Assembly (NCBI GenBank): GCA_030544215.1
Contig: JARZZO010000005.1
Coordinates: 81,435,024 to 81,499,023 of the forward strand
Direction of reading: 5' to 3'
DNA: 64,000 bases
DNA from: Zantedeschia hybrid cultivar
Lineage: Eukaryota > Streptophyta > Magnoliopsida > Alismatales > Araceae
The position numbers and the translations under genes were made by a program. Position 1 is the first letter of the stretch. Every line of letters starts with the position of its first letter. Below, in pieces: positions 10,662-21,838 of the stretch. The notes under the pieces are model-generated. The model was given only the letters and a program-made list of their open reading frames with translations, made no database searches and was not told where the DNA came from.

Positions 10662-12302
10662 TTGTATTTCATAATGAACCAAATGTATGTTAACACTGTG
10701 TATGATGACATGTATGAGTTTGGTAACAATATCACACACAACCTTCTGTTCGAGATTGAAGAGGATCCACAACAAACATTTGTGGGCATGTTCCAAACAC
10801 CTAGAGAGGAACTTAGGAGAAGGTGCTTGGATGAATCTTCTTCTTCAGAAAGTGACCCCATAATCTCCAACAGAACCTTCCAAGACCCGAGTGAGGACCC
10901 GGAACTTATTGCCGTGTTATCACGGTACACCCCTGATCAACTCATCCAGTTGGCCTCTTGTGGCAAAACTCAAGATGCCACTCTTCGGAGAACTCACTTC
11001 CAAGGATCTTTCAACAGAGCTCAGACTCGCATCAACCAGCCAACTCCTACTCCAGTTGCTCCACCCGTCATGCCGATTCCAGTCTCTCAAACTACACCTC
11101 CCCCCAAGCAAAAGGAATTCATCTACAAAAGTGAGGTTGAAACCTATGTGCGTAAGTTCATGGCCGAGAAACTTACCCTGAAACAACCGCACTATCTCTT
11201 GAGCTATTGCAAGATCCCTCTGGCCTACTTTCCACCAGGATTCAAAGCCCTCAAGTACAGGAAATATGATGGCACCTCTGACCCTCATGATCACGTGTCA
11301 GGTTTCCTCATGGATTCCCATCAATGGCTCTACGACAGAGTCCTTCTTGTCCATCTGTTCCAGAAATCTTTAGAAGGTCAGGCCTTAAGATGGTTTTCTT
11401 CCTTGCCCGCCACAAACCTAATCAATTTTGATCTGGTCTTCAAAAAATTCATCGCTCAGTTTAGTTATATGACAACCATGCCTCCCACCTTGTTTGATCT
11501 TGTGATGGAGAAGATGAAGCCTGAAGAGGAGTTCACGTATTTTGCCAACAGGTGGAGGGCAATGGCCTCTAGGGCGGAAGTGGCAATCCCCGAATGTCAA
11601 GCTATCACCATGCTAGTCAATAACGCTACCCCGCAGCTTCGGTCTATTCTCATGCTGAGCGAATTTCATACATTCGCACAACTTTATAATCGAGCTCGGG
11701 TAGTTCAATCTCAGATCTGGAGTTTCACTTTGCCATCCTTCTTTGAAAATCAGAACAAAAATAAGAGGACTACACAAACTCCACCAATAGAGGGAGTGAC
11801 AATCAATGAACAGGTGAGTGCCTTGGGGCAACCCTTCAGGTCACCTAGTCCTATGTCCAGATCAGACAACCAATCCAATCAGAAACCATATTCAGCAGTT
11901 CCCCCTTTCTCTAGCGCCAAGATCAATTGGGGGCACATGAAAGAGGCTACTGAAACTTTGAAAGTCAAGGGCCCTCCGCCCTCTCATCAGGTAGCCCAAG
12001 ATCCATCTAGCTCTCTAGAAAGGGTGAGCATCCTTAATTTGGAACCAAATGTTGATCGCAGAGGACAGTATTGGGAATATGAAGAGGTTGGGATATGGCG
12101 TGAGTGTCCCACTAGGATGACCAAACCTAGAGAGTCGTTGCAAGGAGTCTCCACTATTATCCAAGACAAACCTTTGGTCGTGATACGACCTAGGGAACAA
12201 CCAACAGCCATCAACCCAGTCACTCTGTTCAAGCTCCCTCAATTTCAATCAGAGAACCTCCTCCATCCATCTTGTGTCCAACACCAAAGCCAGGTCCAGT
12301 AA
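10662..12302 (+). CDS. gypsy Gag polyprotein (546 aa)
   Basis: The frame is intact from ATG at 10662 to a stop at 12300-12302. Residues about 200-350 form the retrotransposon gag core: KYRKYDGTSDPHDHVSGFL, LFQKSLEGQALRWFSSLP, FDLVFKKFIAQFSYM and EEFTYFANRWRAMASRAEV. Gag forms the cytoplasmic virus-like particle that packages element RNA. The N-terminal 150 residues are rich in acidic residues, Pro, Ser and Gln, and the C-terminal 190 are of low complexity. I see no zinc knuckle. The protease region follows in another frame (+2 relative to Gag), with a 31-nt overlap at 12272-12302 that could be a frameshift site or a decay lesion. The first Met was chosen because the frame opens there. A start at codon 5 (also Met) is equally possible. 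Confidence 0.85.
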   Translation: MYFIMNQMYVNTVYDDMYEFGNNITHNLLFEIEEDPQQTFVGMFQTPREELRRRCLDESSSSESDPIISNRTFQDPSEDPELIAVLSRYTPDQLIQLASCGKTQDATLRRTHFQGSFNRAQTRINQPTPTPVAPPVMPIPVSQTTPPPKQKEFIYKSEVETYVRKFMAEKLTLKQPHYLLSYCKIPLAYFPPGFKALKYRKYDGTSDPHDHVSGFLMDSHQWLYDRVLLVHLFQKSLEGQALRWFSSLPATNLINFDLVFKKFIAQFSYMTTMPPTLFDLVMEKMKPEEEFTYFANRWRAMASRAEVAIPECQAITMLVNNATPQLRSILMLSEFHTFAQLYNRARVVQSQIWSFTLPSFFENQNKNKRTTQTPPIEGVTINEQVSALGQPFRSPSPMSRSDNQSNQKPYSAVPPFSSAKINWGHMKEATETLKVKGPPPSHQVAQDPSSSLERVSILNLEPNVDRRGQYWEYEEVGIWRECPTRMTKPRESLQGVSTIIQDKPLVVIRPREQPTAINPVTLFKLPQFQSENLLHPSCVQHQSQVQ

Positions 12303-13665
12303 CCCAATTATGCCTAATGAATTTACCACCAGTTCAACCACTAAAATCAGATCAAGCAGTAGACCCCAGTCCAATTGGTGTTACACTGAGAAATCGCATC
12401 ATTCCCCCAACAAGTCAACCCTTGGACTCTCAAGAGGATTCAGATCTGTCTAGAAGGATTACTCAATCCAAGTATGACATCCCACAACATCTAGGGAAAA
12501 CTCCCGCCAAGATTCCGGTCCTAGAGTTGATTAGGAGATCTCCTACACACAGGGGGACATTGTTTAAATTCCTCCGGCAAGTTACACTCAATGAAGATCT
12601 TCCTATCAGGGGGGTCACAAATGCCATTCTCTCAGTCACCCAGACACCTACGATATCCTTCACAAACAAGGATTTGGCTCCCCCTGAATGCCAATCCCTT
12701 CCCTCATGCTTTACTGTAACACTCAAGGGTCACTCATTGGACTCCATCCTGTTGGATACCGGCGCATCAATCAAAGTTTGTCCATTCAAGACCCCCAAGA
12801 AAATAGGGATCGATCCAGAGAAGATTGAGTCTACTTCCATGATGGTCTCAAAAGGGAAACTGTAAATTGGCCCAATGGCCATGATCTTTGAATTCTACAT
12901 CCTTGATGTCAAGCCCATATACAACGCCATTCTGGGAAGGCTTTGGATGGAGTGCCCTCCACTAATCATCAGTGCTATAAATTCCCATACAATGGGAAGA
13001 TTGTCAAAATGCAGAGAACTCCCTGTCTTGAGTCTTTTGACTCAGTCTCGACTGAACAAATTCCATCCATGATCACTTCTGGAAAAGGGAAAGAGCCCAT
13101 CCTTTCATCTGTTGACTCTCAGCCTAAGCCCCAGCCTAGCATGGGTTGGCGATTTATGGACCAAATGGGGTATAGTTCGGGATCTGGCTTAGGCAAGGAA
13201 GAGCAAGGAATTCGAGAACCTATCTTTGAAAATCCGACCATTGGGAGATTCAAATTGGGTTACCTACCAACCAAACCAACTGAGGGGTCAAGAAAATGGA
13301 GTCTCTTGGATCACTTTGTGAAGGAAGGTCAAGAGGTACTCAAGATACACCATCTTGGGGATGAGTTGGAAGAAGCAAATAATGAAGCTCAAAGAGAAGA
13401 TGCAGAAGATTTCTCTACACAACTGTTGTTCTATGAATCAACCACTCGACGAGAAGGAGCCTCCTTAGTGAGGGATGAACATGTACCCACCGATCTCATT
13501 CCCTTACTATTTCACACACCTTCTCTTCTCAGGTTTCTATCACTGGTCGTAGCACACATCTGGGGCAATTCTGCCATCATTGGGTCTCTGTCTCAAGGAC
13601 CCACCCTTGCAACATGTCTGACTCACCTTCTGAGTCTTGTGCATAATCGCTTAGGGATTGGATAG
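12272..13665 (+). pseudogene. gypsy protease and G-patch region, interrupted
   Basis: The frame at 12272-12865 contains a retropepsin-like active site, SILLDTGASIKVCP (about residues 150-165). A TAA at 12863-12865 interrupts it, but the same frame continues with MIFEFYILDVKPIYNAILGR, a motif that normally follows the protease in plant gypsy Pol. Near 12945 the reading must shift to the next frame (12943-13665, KFPYNGKIVKMQ). That frame carries a G-patch-like segment, MGWRFMDQMGYSSGSGLGK with QGIREPIF after it. G-patch sequences are known near retroviral and plant retroelement proteases. The frame stops at 13663-13665, before any RT motif. One stop and one shift suggest the region is inactivated in this copy. 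Confidence 0.78.
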
Positions 13666-16267
13666 CTTCCTCTTTATCTAAGAGTTGTAGAGGTAAGTAA
13701 GTTCTTTCATTTCTAGTTCAAGAGTTAGCAAATAAGTGTAAATATTTGAAAAATATTTTTCTTTGGATAGGAGTCTATCTAAAAATTCTACTCTTTAAAT
13801 GCAAAAAAAATCAAAAATCTCAAAATCTCCAAAAAATCGAATATTAAAAAAGCATCAAAAATATTTGTAAATATGTACATACTTTAATGAAAATGACAAA
13901 AAAATCAGAAAATACACAAAATCCAACTGTCTGGTGACTGCCACATAACCCCCTGTCTAGGTCTAGTTGTATGATAGATTGGGTTAACATTAAGGTTTGG
14001 CTAAGACTTTGGTCCACCAGAACCTTGGACGTGTCTACTTTACTTTCATACAGTTCCCTATGATCATCCTGAGATGCACACACTTACACGTTTTTTTAAA
14101 AAGAGAACCTTTTTAAAATGAGTTCAAAGTCTTTAGTATACTGTCAAAATGCAACATTTGCTCTTCGTCTCTCGACCGATCAGGACAGTTGACGCCCTTA
14201 AACGGTCGAGCTCAGCAAATTGCGGTTCCTCTACAACCCGATAGATGTAACCTCTCAAAAGGGCCCAAAAATTGAAATGTAAAGGACCAGAGCACGTGAA
14301 GAGGGCAGTGTCCCCGCAGGCGGAATATCAAATAACCCCGAAAAATGTCAAGAGCGGAAAAGAAATACAAAAAAGAAAAGGAGTTCAAGCAATCATACAA
14401 AAAAGCCTGGTCGTGACCGTGCCTGACCATAAAATCTACCGAAGGTCTGAAAAGTCAAAATAGGGGCATCTAGGAGATCAAAAGGGGCCTGTTTTTGTCA
14501 CAGCTCACCCTTTTAACAGTTTTGTTAATCCTCCTGTGAGGTTTATCTCCAAAATTTCTTCACTTTTTCTCCCTCAAGGTTTTAGCACAAGATAGCTACC
14601 TAAAGACCGAACATCATTTTAAAATGGTTCGTTTTTCAAAAATCGTCACATGCTCACATGATCACAAGAGTCCAAAATGGGTGAAGAGTAATGTCGTTGT
14701 TTCTGGTGAACCAATTCCTTAGCCATAATCTCAATAAGCACTCTCGAAGACTTCGGGCTTAGGTCAATGCATGCACGTCACCAATAGGTGCGACGGCGTC
14801 TGATTCCGGGTCAGCGTCGCGCGGTTGACTGTTAGGGTTCCAAGGTGTTCCATCTTATACCTTCTAGATTGTGAGGAAAGAGACCCGGGTCGGGCAAATC
14901 ATTTACCTCAAAAGCTTTTTGGGCAAACTTGGTGGTCGGAAGCAGCTAGGAGCCTAAGCATGGCATGACGGTATTGTCATCAGTATGAGTCTTAGCCGGT
15001 CAAGGTTAGTTTGAGGAGTCTAGAGGCCCAAATCAATCTAGATGTGTGCTTAGGATACTTGGGAAGTTGAGTGTGCATTTCCCTTTCATCATTCGACCAG
15101 GCTAAGTTTGGGCGGTCACCAGGTAGGTGGAATCAAAAAACATATTTTCGTTCATCACACACCTCATTTGTTAATATCCACCAGCATTTGCATATTTACT
15201 TGTCGCATCAGTGTCAATATTCTTCCTTTGGTCTGGATAGTAGCACAAGGCCCCTTGACCCTATGCGAAGGCGAGGGAAAAGGTAGTGGTTCTTTTGGGC
15301 AAGGGGCCGAAAGCAGATACTACTAACTATTTTCCCCTCATTTTTGTGCATACAGGAAAAAGATTCTATATCCAAAAGGTGGATACTTTTGCTGTCGAGT
15401 CGAAGCCAAAAGCAGCCGGATTGGCATTCTACTTTGAGAATGGCCATATCTTCCGTGCTGGCTTCGACTCGACAGGGACTTTTGTCCCTCGTTTCCTTGC
15501 TGCTTGTCATTAAGATATTGTGGATCATTGATTATTTACATTTGCTGATGTGCGTTCTTGCAGCTGCAGGGAATCGGAAGCAAGTAGGATTGAAGACACA
15601 TGAGACTAATAACTTTGGGCGTATAGACTCTGAGTTCCTCTTTAAACAAAACAATGAGGAGTCTATATTCCCCAAGTTATTCGATTGGCCAATAAATCCC
15701 TCCTGTTTGCATTAGGAATTTGTTTTCTAATTTTTTAAACTAGCATGCATTTGCATAAGCATCCACCCTCGCCTTGGGGGCAATGACCATAGTTTATCAC
15801 TCTGCTTAATCCATTGTTGATCTGTGGGTCTGGCAATTGTCCGTCTGTTAGTCCTTTGAATTGCAAGACCTCATCATTTTTCCAATACGTGTGCTTGAGA
15901 TCCTCTCACTTGGCGATCACATGATGCGCCAGGCCACCGCGCGCCCGTTGTGTCGAGAGTTCTTCAAGTCACACTCCTACACCTTTCATGCTCGAGATCC
16001 CCTTGGGCCAGATCGTTGCATCATGGTGCGCCAAGGCCTTGCGGTTCCAGCACCCGAGGGTCCCACGGACTGTGATTCTCTAGTTTGAACCTTGTTCCCC
16101 TTCTTAATCACCCTTGCAATCCAAATAGCCAACTCTCATTCATTTACCACATTCGCATATCATCCTTTGGATACAGCTCATCCCTTCTTGGGCCGTCCAA
16201 AATCAGTCTTGATTTCCGGAACACCTATTTATCATTCCATGCCACTCCACTGCAAAACAGGTGTCCC
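13666..16267 (+). other. gypsy internal region without recognisable coding sequence
   Basis: These 2.6 kb sit where reverse transcriptase, RNase H and integrase would be. None of their motifs (YxDD, DDE core, zinc HHCC) appears in any frame. Short open frames such as 15286-15513 (75 aa) have no family resemblance that I recognise. The stretch 13740-13920 is A-rich. The region may be an old replacement of pol, as in large retrotransposon derivatives. Confidence 0.7.
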
Positions 16268-16276
16268 AGAGGGGCA
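16268..16276 (+). promoter_or_regulatory. gypsy polypurine tract
   Basis: AGAGGGGCA followed by TT lies directly before the 3' LTR start TGTAGACACC. This is the expected position and composition of the plus-strand priming tract. Confidence 0.65.
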
Positions 16277-16278
16277 TT

Positions 16279-17947
16279 TGTAGACACCGATTTTGGACCA
16301 CCCTTTTGGTCATAAATCCCATCCATCATTAGCCCATCATCACCAAACCCCTCATCTTAACCATCTCAGCCCACTAATAACTAGGCCCATTAACCAAATC
16401 CCGACTATAGCCACCTTTTCGTGGAAGGCCAACCAGGCTGCCTTCCACCACCCGTAGAAGGCCAACCACCTTGCCTTCCACCTTTTGGCCACCTTTTTCA
16501 CTTTTTACTACCTTTTCGTGGAAGGCCAGCCAGCCCGCCTTCCACCACCCTTCGAAGGCCAGCCGGTCCGCCTTCCACCATCCTTCGAAGGCCAGCCAGT
16601 CCGCCTTCCACCACCCTTCGAAGGCTAGCCGATCCGCCTTCCACCACCTTTCGAAGGCCAGCCAGTCCGCCTTCCACCATCCTTCGAAGGCCATCCAGTC
16701 CGCCTTCCACCACCTTTCGAAGGCCAGTCAGCCTGCCTTCCACCACCCTTCGAAGGCTACCCATTGCCTTCCACCACCCTTCGAAGGCCAGCCAGTCCGC
16801 CTTCCACCGTCCTTCGAAGGCCACCCCTTGCCTTCCACCACCCTTCGAAGGCCACTCCTTGCCTTCCACCCCCTTCGAAGGCCAATCGGGCCGCCTTCCA
16901 CCTCTCCGTGGAAGGCCAACTACCTGGCCTTCTACGGAATTGGAAGGCAAATTGGCTAGCCGTCCACTCCCCTAACTACCATCTTGACCTCGTCTTCCCC
17001 ACGATCTCCTCCACTCGCCACCCTCGTCCCCACTACTTCGATCACTCCCCACTCCGGCGACTGCCGCGTGCACCACCTCCGACCCTTGACCACTTCCTAT
17101 TGGCTCCAAGATGATTTACGGGGATTTAGACCCCTATTTTCTCATATTTTCCCTTCATCTATTTAAACCCCCCATGTTCCCTCGAGCACGGGGGTTGAAA
17201 AAGAAGAAGGAGGAGTTTCTTTTCTGGAGGGAAAGCTCAGAGGAAGTTGGCAAGAGAGGAGTCGAGCGGGCAAAGAGTCAGAGAGCTGTTTCAGGAGGAA
17301 CGTCACTCCAAATGGGCTTGTCTTCCTAACCCTCTCTTTACTTTTATCCTTTTTTCACTTCATTGCATTTCCACTCTCCATCTAGTCCATAACATTTTCC
17401 TCTCTCTCTTCTTTCCACTTTCAACACATCACTTCACTTTTCACACACGAGCACCCTATCTGCATGCATGCATCTTAGGATGACTTAGCACCCTTACCCC
17501 CAGAGGTTCCAAACAAAAAACGGGAGGTGGGTGGCCATAACATACGGTCACCTTCCCTCCCAAACACCCATTCGGTGCGTCTCCCTCCACTTCTACTTAG
17601 TTCTTATATTTTTATGGATAGATTCTACATATCACAGTTCTAATCGGGTTATTTCTTTTCTTTGTTTGTCTTCTCTTTTCAGGGACTCTTACCAGATTCT
17701 GCGTGCGGACTACCGAGCTCTCCTCCTCTGGCCGGCCGGAAGAAGAGAAGGAGAAACCACCATCTCCCGCTTCCTCAGAACGCGATCATCCTCACCATCC
17801 TGCGGAGCACATGGACCGTAAGGTAATGCTCCTGGCGATCACACCTTAATTTCTAACCCCCATAAAATCGCCACAGTGCTAAGATGAACGGAGAAACCCC
17901 TCGCCTGAAACCCGCAACCGCGACGGGGGACGTTCCGGGCGCCTACA
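16279..17947 (+). repeat. gypsy 3' LTR (1669 bp)
   Basis: It starts TGTAGACACCGATTTTGG and ends GGGCGCCTACA, followed by the target duplication AATAT. Outside the tandem array it is nearly identical to the 5' LTR, with scattered single-base differences. It has about three fewer tandem units. Confidence 0.93.
16549..16905. repeat. LTR tandem array, about 11 units (3' LTR copy)
   Basis: The array carries the same TTCGAAGGCC...GCCTTCCACC unit as the 5' LTR, with about 11 units against 14 there. The missing units come from the block rich in the short GGCCACCCCT variant. Copy-number change after or during reverse transcription is the simplest cause. Confidence 0.88.
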
Positions 17948-17952
17948 AATAT

Positions 17953-18660
17953 GCCGAAAGCCTTAGATATGGTAAATACTTTAATCATCGGACAAAGACC
18001 CTGGTTGGGTAAGGAACAAAATAGGGACCAAGCAAATCCACAAAGGGAGCAAGATAGGAAGAAAACACAAAAAGTGTGGGAAGATGAAACTAAGGCAAGG
18101 AGATGACGTTGGTCAAAAGAGGAAGTGGAGGGGGTGAAGAGGATGGTGTTGGTGGTAGATGAAGAACAAAGGTGAGGCAAAGGGGAATAGATGGAGGGTG
18201 GTTGATGATGGGAGGTATGGAAGGGAGTGGTGATGCATGGGGTGGGGAGGAAGTGATGTGATGCTAGATGGGTTGAGGAGGAGATATGGTGGAGCGGTGA
18301 GCAGGTAAAAAAACCAAAACAAAAAAACAAAGGAGGCCGAGTCTTAAGGTTAGCCAGGAGAAATAAAGGGGAAGGGAATGAGTATAGCGGGGCAAAGAAA
18401 ATGGGGAGGGATTGAAAGCATGAGAAGGGAAAAAAATGGCTCCAAAAACATATGGGAAGGAGATATAGAAGAAAAGGAAGAGGAGGGAGGGAGGGAGGGG
18501 GAGCACCTGACAGCCACTCCCCCCTCCCACAAAGCCGATGATGTCGATCCGATCTGCACACCGTCGAGATCTTCTACCGGACGATCAACAAAGGTTCCAG
18601 AGAGAGGAAGAGTCTTCTCCCCGTAGAGGTCACCTCCAAGGCTCTCTTCGTAAAAAATTA
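17953..18660. other. continuation of the sequence split by the gypsy insertion, unclassified
   Basis: The AATAT duplication shows that 7357-7918 and this stretch were once adjacent, so it should be the upstream part of the L1-like 3' tail read on the minus strand. It is purine-rich on the plus strand, with gggagg repeats at about 18480-18500. The minus-strand open frames are Pro/Ser/Phe-rich and match no family. No LINE domain is seen. Confidence 0.4.
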
Positions 18661-18859
18661 CCATTTACCTAACACCTAGACAGGGGATCAGTGTCGATAT
18701 TACATTCTATTACATTACTCTTTATTCCTATTATTATAGGAAGTTTGATGTCCCGAAGAATTTGTTCTTTTTTATTTGTGAAAAAAGAAAATAGCAGGGA
18801 TATCTTATTACTTTTTAATTATGCTGGCTTAGGTAGATTGAAGTGATATGGGTTCATTA

Positions 18860-20010
18860 TTTGATTTTTGTACATATAATCCTATAAACTATTCTATTTG
18901 TATCTTTACCCCTAACTCGTACATATTCTAATGATACCATTGAAATCTTTAGAAAGGTTGCATTTATACCCGTTCGTGAGAATATTGTGAAATCTAACTC
19001 GATATGATAGAAAGATCGCATATTCTAGTAAACTTTTTAGTACATACGTACAATTTAGTAAATGTAGAGGCATATAAAATGCTAGTGAATTGAGGGATAT
19101 ATATGTAAAATATTTTAGTTTGATTTTTATGACCTTTTGACAGAAGGGTATAAATGTAACTTTTTTTTGAACCAGTACAAATATTTACATGTAACTAGGA
19201 TAAAGTCCGAGAGATCCTCTAGAGTTAGAGATAGTTCCGAACTGGTCGATAATTCTGCCTAATTAGGAGAGAAATCTAGGTTCACCTGATCATCTGAAGA
19301 AGTAATCATATGGATCATGGATAAGTATCCTAAGGAAGTTTTTAGGCTTCAACTAGGAATGGAACCGGAGACCTCCTAATTAGGAGGCAAGAAAACCAAC
19401 TGCATTCGACAGCTGATTTATATGTAAGTGTAACCTTTTTGAAGATTTCGAAGGTATTCATAACAAAGTTAGGAATATACATATAAATACAGCAGTTTGT
19501 AGAGGTATATATGCAAAAAAATGCTTTATTATTAGATAAGGTTTTTCCATACAAATTCCTATAATTACCGTATTTGTATATATCCTTGACCCCCCCATTT
19601 TATTATAAATATTCTTGATATCTTTAAAAAAAGTTATACTTATACCTTTTTGTCATAATGGTGTGAACCTTAATTGAATATATCAAAAAGATTTTTGATG
19701 AGTTTTGGTGAAGTTAGGAGTATACATGTAAACTTTTGATGAATTTAGAGGTATAGATGCAAAAATATTTTAAGCTTTTCGACGCAGAGTTCACAAAGGA
19801 AAGATAAAAGGAGTTTTTACATATATACCTCTCAAATATACCGTGTTTACATATATACTCTCAACTCCTGCATATTATTTTTAATATCCTTGGAATCTAA
19901 AATATGTTGCGTTATGTACCTCCAATGTAAATTATAATTGAATATGTCGAAAAGATTTCGTAAATCTTGATAACATGTAGGATACATATGCAAAATTCTA
20001 GTAGACTTAG

Positions 20011-20041
<31 letters not shown>

Positions 20042-20720
20042 GTGAATTTAAGAGTATGTATGTAAAACCTTTAAGTTTGAATAGACGACATTTTGACGGA
20101 AGGGTATGACCGCAACATATTCGAGCTTTCAAAGGTATTAGAAATGATATGTGGGAGTTAAAAGTATATATGTAAATACTGTGTATTTGAGGGACATACA
20201 TATAAAAAAACCAAGATAAAACCTTCCTGAGAGTGGTCTTAGCCGGGGAGTTTTGCATATATATTCTTGTAAACTAGTGTACTTGCAGTATATTTTTAAC
20301 TTGTTAAAAATATTCGTAAAGATTTTACATATATGGTCTTAAATTCAGTAATATTTTGCATGTATATATATATGTGAATCTATACTTCCAATTCTAAATA
20401 CCGTTACTAATATTCTTCAAATCTTAAAAAAGATTGTGATTATACTCTTCTATCAAGGTATTATTAAATCAAACTCACTAACATTTTATGTATATGCTTC
20501 TGAATTTATTAAAATTTTGTATATATACTCTTAATATTATCAAGATTTATGATTTTTTTTTGGCATATTCTGTCAAAATTAATGTGATTGATGTAAGTGT
20601 GTAACTATAGGATTTATAAAGATTTCAAAAGTAACTATAACGATGCGTGACATGCCAGAATATAATATAGATACGATACTTTTTAAAAATATATAGGTAA
20701 AGATATATAAACTGGAAAAG
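18860..20720. repeat. cluster of AT-rich fold-back (inverted-repeat) elements
   Basis: Several degenerate copies of one phrase occur in both orientations: tatatatgtaaa, gggtataaatgtaac, cttttgacagaaggg, and their reverse complements. The clearest hairpin is about 19810-20225. There 19845-19922 pairs with the reverse complement of 20100-20190 around a (TA)n centre at 20009-20033. Other partial units lie at 18870-19160 plus 19420-19510, at 19550-19780, and at 20260-20700. I could not define target duplications. The cluster ends just before the GC-rich promoter of the host gene. Confidence 0.7.
19161..19420 (-). mobile_element. tRNA-derived SINE
   Basis: On the minus strand it starts near 19420 with a tRNA-like head: GCAGTTGGTTTTCTTGCC as a degraded A box and CTCCGGTTCCATTCC as the B box. 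It ends in a short A run (plus-strand T run at about 19161-19168). It splits one arm of a fold-back element, whose sequence resumes after 19425. Duplicated host sequence ending in gtaac appears on both sides, but the duplication is imperfect. RNA polymerase III would transcribe an active copy. Confidence 0.6.
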
Positions 20721-20759
20721 AGGAGAGAATGGTTGGGGGAGGGGAAGCCGAAGTGTAGC

Positions 20760-21691
20760 AACTGGCTGGCCGCTGGAATGAGGAGGACGATGGCCGCGGC
20801 CGCCCTCCGTCCTTAAGTCTCCTTCCGCTGCGGCGGAGAGAAGGCCGAAGCTCTAGTCACCAATTCGAGCCGCGGCTGACACGACAGACTTATACTGGCT
20901 GTGGCGCATGGCTGATGACGGGAAACGACACTAGAGTCGGCGATCGGTGGGCTGGCGGGTGGGGCCCACTTCCACCCCCTCGGCACGCTTCCCATCTCTC
21001 TCTCTCTCTCTCTCCACACGCAACAAACGCAAAAAAAAAGAAAAAGAAGCGGTACTGTAGTACATTTCCTCTTCTTCTCCTCTGCCCTGCGCGGTTCCCT
21101 GCCCCTGAGGCCGCGGAAGGGGGGTGAGCGACCGAGGACTAGAAGAAGACAGAAGAGTTGGATTTGGGAACAGCAGCCCCGCCGCGGCCGTCGAACGGGC
21201 ACGTCCGCCGTGCTCCGTACGCCATCTCCTCCTCGGGCAAGGTCCGGAGGTTTGGCCTCCCCTCCCTTCCTCACATCCTAATTTGCTGCTATCAATCAAT
21301 TACGGATCCCCCAGTCTCCCCCCATTCCGGCAACTTCAAGCAAGCTTCTTGCTGTTGTTGGTTTCTCTTTTGTTGTTGTTATTGATCAAGATTTGTTTTT
21401 GATTTTTTTTTTCCCTTCTCTCATCCTGGCTCCCGTATTTGCACGCTGCAGTTTCCTGCCTAGTCGTGGACCTAGCATTTCGTCTTCCTGGGTATCCCTT
21501 TTACTCACCCTCGAATCGGAATTATCCAATCGGTGGGACAAAACTCGCTGACTGGCAACTCCACGTTTCTCCCCGTGAACGCTGCCCGCCGCATCTTTTC
21601 TTCCTAATGGCCGGCGGGGATTGCGGTGTACTGGTACTGGGAAGAAATGGAACGACCATATGACGGCGGGGCGTAGAGGGTTTCAAGCGAG
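20760..21691 (+). promoter_or_regulatory. GC-rich promoter and 5' UTR exon of the DUF300/TMEM184 gene
   Basis: GC content rises abruptly at 20760 after the AT-rich cluster. A (CT)n run lies at 20995-21014, a feature common in plant 5' UTRs and core promoters. I see no clear TATA box. The leader continues to a splice donor, CGAG|GTATGT, at 21691/21692. The transcription start cannot be fixed but is likely near 20995-21050. Short upstream open frames in this leader are probably not genes, though they could act as uORFs. Confidence 0.6.
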
Positions 21692-21809
21692 GTATGTGGC
21701 CATTGGCCTACGTTCCCCTCCCTCCCATGACCATGACTGGTGAATTGGATGCCATTTCTGCCATTCCTTTGGAGGCATTTGGACTGATCCACTTGTTTAT
21801 GCTTTGCAG
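21692..21809 (+). other. 5'-UTR intron (118 bp)
   Basis: It has donor GTATGT at 21692 and acceptor TTATGCTTTGCAG ending at 21809, 29 bases before the start codon. Size and splice signals are typical of plants. Whether it is spliced is inferred, not shown. Confidence 0.6.
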
Positions 21810-21838
21810 TGTTTGGTTGACGCGCCTGCTGCGAACAT

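Larger units (their letters stand above)
7919..17947 (+). mobile_element. Ty3/gypsy non-autonomous LTR retrotransposon, 10,029 bp, structurally complete
   Basis: Two LTRs start TGTAGACACC and end GCCTACA. They are flanked by a perfect 5-bp target duplication, AATAT at 7914-7918 and 17948-17952. Internal parts in order are a candidate primer binding site, a palindromic tandem array, a gag gene, an aspartic protease with a G-patch segment, 2.6 kb without recognisable coding sequence, and a polypurine tract. No reverse transcriptase, RNase H or integrase is present. It must have moved using enzymes from a partner element, as described for gag-only LTR elements of plants. The LTRs are very similar outside their tandem repeats, which suggests fairly recent insertion. 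Confidence 0.93.

Noticed and set aside
15286..15513. 75-aa frame in the gypsy 3' region as a possible extra gene
   Set aside because: It has no recognisable motif and no conserved partner to compare, so it is left unannotated.
17839..18664. Minus-strand frames of 240 aa and 104 aa, Pro/Ser/Phe-rich
   Set aside because: Pyrimidine-rich low complexity with no domain. The longer frame crosses the gypsy LTR border, so it cannot be an ancient gene.
21124..21402. 92-aa frame in the 5' leader of the host gene
   Set aside because: It is probably an untranslated leader with high GC. It lies before the 5'-UTR intron and has no family resemblance. A uORF role cannot be excluded.
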